Part shown: positions 7,315-8,713 of the stretch, piece after piece
Layout of the letters: every line of letters begins with the position of its first letter
Position numbering within the stretch: the first letter of the stretch is position 1
Origin: JBKHJA01 sp046538375
Lineage (GTDB): Bacteria; Acidobacteriota; Aminicenantia; Aminicenantales; Aminicenantaceae
Direction of reading: 5' to 3'
Assembly: GCA_046538375.1 (NCBI GenBank)
Contig: JBKHJA010000106.1
Coordinates: 1-8,713 of the forward strand
DNA: 8,713 bases
Program-made: the position numbers and the translations under genes
The notes under the pieces: model-generated
What the model was told of the DNA's origin: nothing
Seen by the model: only the letters and a program-made list of their open reading frames with translations
Databases searched by the model: none

Positions 7315-8388
7315 ATGACATTGGCTAAACAGATATCAAGAAGAAAATTTTTCAAACAGGGTTTTGGCCTTGGAGCTGGAGCCTGGTTTGTCCAAAAGCT
7401 TCCTCTGCAGCAGACTGGAAAATCCTCCAGAATTCCTATGATCGTCACCAGCCACACCAATGAAACAGGGAAAAAAGCCGTACACAGGGGCTGGGAAATA
7501 TTGGTTGATGGAGGTTCGGCACTGGATGCGGTGGAAAAAGCCGCTAACATCATTGAACTGGATCCTGAGGGCATGGGAGTGGGGTTTGGCGGGCTGCCCA
7601 ACGAGGACGGAGTGGTTCAGCTCGATGCCTCCATCATGGACGGCAGGACTTACAATGCCGGGGCAGTAGCCTGTCTGGAAAACATCAAAACTCCCTGTTC
7701 TGTAGCCCGGCTGGTTATGGAACGAACAGACCATGTGATGCTGGTGGGAAGAGATGCTCTGGAATTTGCCAAGAAATGGGGCTTCAAAGAGGAAAACCTG
7801 CTGACAGATAAAGCCCGCCAGGTGTGGCTCCGATGGAAAGAGGAATGGAGTGATAGAGATGACTGGGGCCCGCCTGAACATCTGAGAAACATTTCCTCCA
7901 ATAATCCCGGTTCGGATGAGACTGGGGATCATGTTTATGGGACCACCAATGTGCTGGCTGTTGATAAAAACAGCCATATAGCCGGGATCACCACCACCAG
8001 CGGATTGAGCTTCAAGATTGCTGGCCGGGTGGGTGATTCTCCCATCATCGGAGCTGGTCTTTATGTGGACAATGAGGTGGGTGCAGCCGGAGCTACTGGA
8101 AGAGGCGAAGATGTCATCAAGTCCTGTGCTTCCTTTTACATGATCCTGCGGATGAAAGAGAGAAGAACACCCCAGCAGGCCTGCCAAGATGCCTTAAAGA
8201 TGATCGTGGATAAATACAAAAAGATCAACCCTGAATTCTTCCCGTTCGAGCAGTTTGTGGCCATCAACAAGAAAGGGGAGTGGGGATGTGCCAGGATGCG
8301 GGGAAGAAGAAAAGCAGCCATATCGGTGATGAACAGGGACGGTTACACTATCCATAAAGGGCCGGTGGTCTTTCCATCCGAGAGGTAG
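7315..8388 (+). CDS. N4-(beta-N-acetylglucosaminyl)-L-asparaginase (glycosylasparaginase), Tat-type signal
   Basis: This 357-residue Ntn hydrolase belongs to the glycosylasparaginase/isoaspartyl-peptidase family, which hydrolyses GlcNAc-Asn links and, in some members, isoaspartyl dipeptides. The proenzyme cuts itself before a Thr that becomes the nucleophile. Aligning with human AGA through HIA, that Thr is T210 in YGTTNV, giving an alpha chain of about 209 and a beta chain of about 148 residues. Substrate-site residues R238 and D241 in GRVGDSP and the Gly-rich ATGRGE (260-265) are conserved. SRRKFFK at residues 8-14 is a twin-arginine motif, although the hydrophobic stretch after it is short and no clear A-x-A cleavage site is seen. 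AGGAG at 7308-7312 is only two bases from the ATG but eight from TTG at 7321, so translation may start at 7321. It is divergent from the MFS operon. Confidence 0.9.
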   Translation: MTLAKQISRRKFFKQGFGLGAGAWFVQKLPLQQTGKSSRIPMIVTSHTNETGKKAVHRGWEILVDGGSALDAVEKAANIIELDPEGMGVGFGGLPNEDGVVQLDASIMDGRTYNAGAVACLENIKTPCSVARLVMERTDHVMLVGRDALEFAKKWGFKEENLLTDKARQVWLRWKEEWSDRDDWGPPEHLRNISSNNPGSDETGDHVYGTTNVLAVDKNSHIAGITTTSGLSFKIAGRVGDSPIIGAGLYVDNEVGAAGATGRGEDVIKSCASFYMILRMKERRTPQQACQDALKMIVDKYKKINPEFFPFEQFVAINKKGEWGCARMRGRRKAAISVMNRDGYTIHKGPVVFPSER

Positions 8389-8394
8389 ATGGAG

Positions 8395-8414
8395 AGAGAA
8401 AATTTGTTTTCTCT
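8395..8414 (+). terminator. Hairpin just after the glycosylasparaginase stop, possible terminator
   Basis: AGAGAAAA (8395-8402) and TTTTCTCT (8407-8414) form a perfect 8-bp stem with a TTTG loop, starting six bases after the stop codon. The stem is AU-rich and is followed by ATATTTTCTG rather than a clean U-run, so termination strength is doubtful. Confidence 0.35.
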
Positions 8415-8543
8415 ATATTTTCTGCTCTTCTGTCCACCCTACCGCTGTGGACTAAAGATAAAATTTTAAAGGAAGCTGCCAAAGAATTAACCTGCATTAT
8501 TCATAAATTGAAGGTTTTCCCAGATGCAGTCATGAATTTAAGG

Positions 8544-8599
8544 GGAAATCGGGACATGAATCGAATTCTCCTGAATTCGGTATGGTGTCCCTGATTTCC
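8544..8599. repeat. Nested hairpin inside repeat unit 1, followed by T5
   Basis: Outer arms GGAAATC (8544-8550) and GATTTCC (8593-8599) continue into GGGACA (8551-8556) and TGTCCC (8586-8591), with T8592 bulged. An inner perfect stem CGAATTC (8562-8568) pairs with GAATTCG (8573-8579) around a TCCT loop. The plus-strand T-run at 8600-8604 could make it act as a terminator for rightward transcription. Confidence 0.65.
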
Positions 8600-8614
8600 T
8601 TTTTCATGGAAATC
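8593..8614. repeat. Alternative hairpin sharing an arm with the nested hairpin
   Basis: GATTTCC (8593-8599) pairs perfectly with GGAAATC at 8608-8614 across an 8-base loop. The same GATTTCC is also the right arm of the hairpin at 8544-8599, so the two folds exclude each other. Confidence 0.5.
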
Positions 8615-8625
8615 AAAAACCTATG

Positions 8626-8655
8626 TGAATAATGCAGGGTTACCTGGATTATTCA
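8626..8655. repeat. Compact hairpin at the junction of the two repeat units
   Basis: TGAATAAT (8626-8633) pairs with ATTATTCA (8648-8655), and CAGG (8635-8638) pairs with CCTG (8643-8646), with one G-G mismatch and a GTTA loop. It is formed by the right end of unit 1 and the left end of unit 2 facing each other. Confidence 0.6.
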
Positions 8656-8713
8656 TGCATTATGGGAAATTAGGGACACGATCCCAATTTCAGAAAATTG
8701 GGTCATGTCCCCA
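8643..8713. repeat. Repeat unit 2, truncated by the window edge
   Basis: CCTGGATTATTCAT (8643-8656) repeats the left end of unit 1 with one mismatch. It is followed, as in unit 1, by GGGAAAT and GGGACA (8673-8678). GGGACA pairs with TGTCCC (8706-8711), and an inner stem CCCAATTT (8683-8690) pairs with AAATTGGG (8695-8702) around CAGA. The outer frame is conserved between units while the inner palindrome differs. The unit continues beyond 8713. Confidence 0.6.

Larger units (their letters stand above)
8491..8638. repeat. Palindromic, MITE-like repeat unit 1 with 13-bp terminal inverted repeats
   Basis: The left end CCTGCATTATTCA (8491-8503) is repeated in exact inverse at the right end (8626-8638), bounding a 148-bp unit. 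The flanks are TTAA (8487-8490) on the left and GTTA (8639-8642) on the right, similar but not identical. Inside lie a large nested hairpin and an overlapping alternative hairpin, listed separately. There is no coding frame of note. The design fits a non-autonomous mobile repeat or a REP-like element of the kind linked to IS200-like (RAYT) transposases. No transposase is visible, so the type is unresolved. Confidence 0.6.

Noticed and set aside
7336..8187. A long minus-strand frame (283 codons) opposite the glycosylasparaginase
   Set aside because: The plus-strand frame carries full family motifs; the antisense translation has no recognisable domain and no ribosome site.

Overview
The window looks like chromosomal DNA from an uncultivated Gram-negative bacterium. 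Three products carry N-terminal export signals or membrane anchors, and Shine-Dalgarno sites of the GGAGG/AGGAG type are clear. The set of families (S46 dipeptidyl peptidase, Tat-type glycosylasparaginase, ASST-like sulfotransferase, exported DUF2891) is one I associate with Acidobacteriota/Aminicenantota-like or Bacteroidota-like lineages. That placement is inference; no rRNA or marker gene is present. I see no tRNA, rRNA, CRISPR array, phage gene or transposase gene.

Layout, left to right. Positions 1-68 (-) hold the first 22 codons of a gene leaving the window. Positions 69-281 are an AT-rich divergent intergenic region. A HAD phosphatase/phosphomutase follows (282-938, +), convergent with an exported DUF2891 protein (1065-2210, -). 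A divergent promoter region (2211-2425) separates DUF2891 from an S46 dipeptidyl peptidase (2426-4579, +). The peptidase overlaps by 6 bp, tail to tail, an ASST-like protein (4574-5818, -). That gene is the downstream partner of an MFSD1-like MFS transporter (5835-7097, -) in a two-gene operon. A second divergent promoter region (7098-7314) carries an operator-like palindrome and serves the transporter on one side and a Tat-signal glycosylasparaginase (7315-8388, +) on the other. The last 325 bp hold no gene and are packed with nested palindromes, apparently two copies of one mobile palindromic repeat, the second running off the window.

How the genes may work together (inference). S46 enzymes release dipeptides from peptide N-termini in the periplasm. 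The MFS protein is recognisably related to animal MFSD1, a lysosomal dipeptide exporter. Glycosylasparaginase-type Ntn hydrolases finish GlcNAc-Asn or isoaspartyl remnants that ordinary peptidases cannot cut. Together they would make a compact peptide/glycopeptide scavenging locus, with the sulfotransferase-like beta-propeller as an unexplained partner of the transporter. The strongest leads are this MFSD1/DPP pairing, the methionine at the S46 specificity position, and the palindromic repeat cluster at the right edge.
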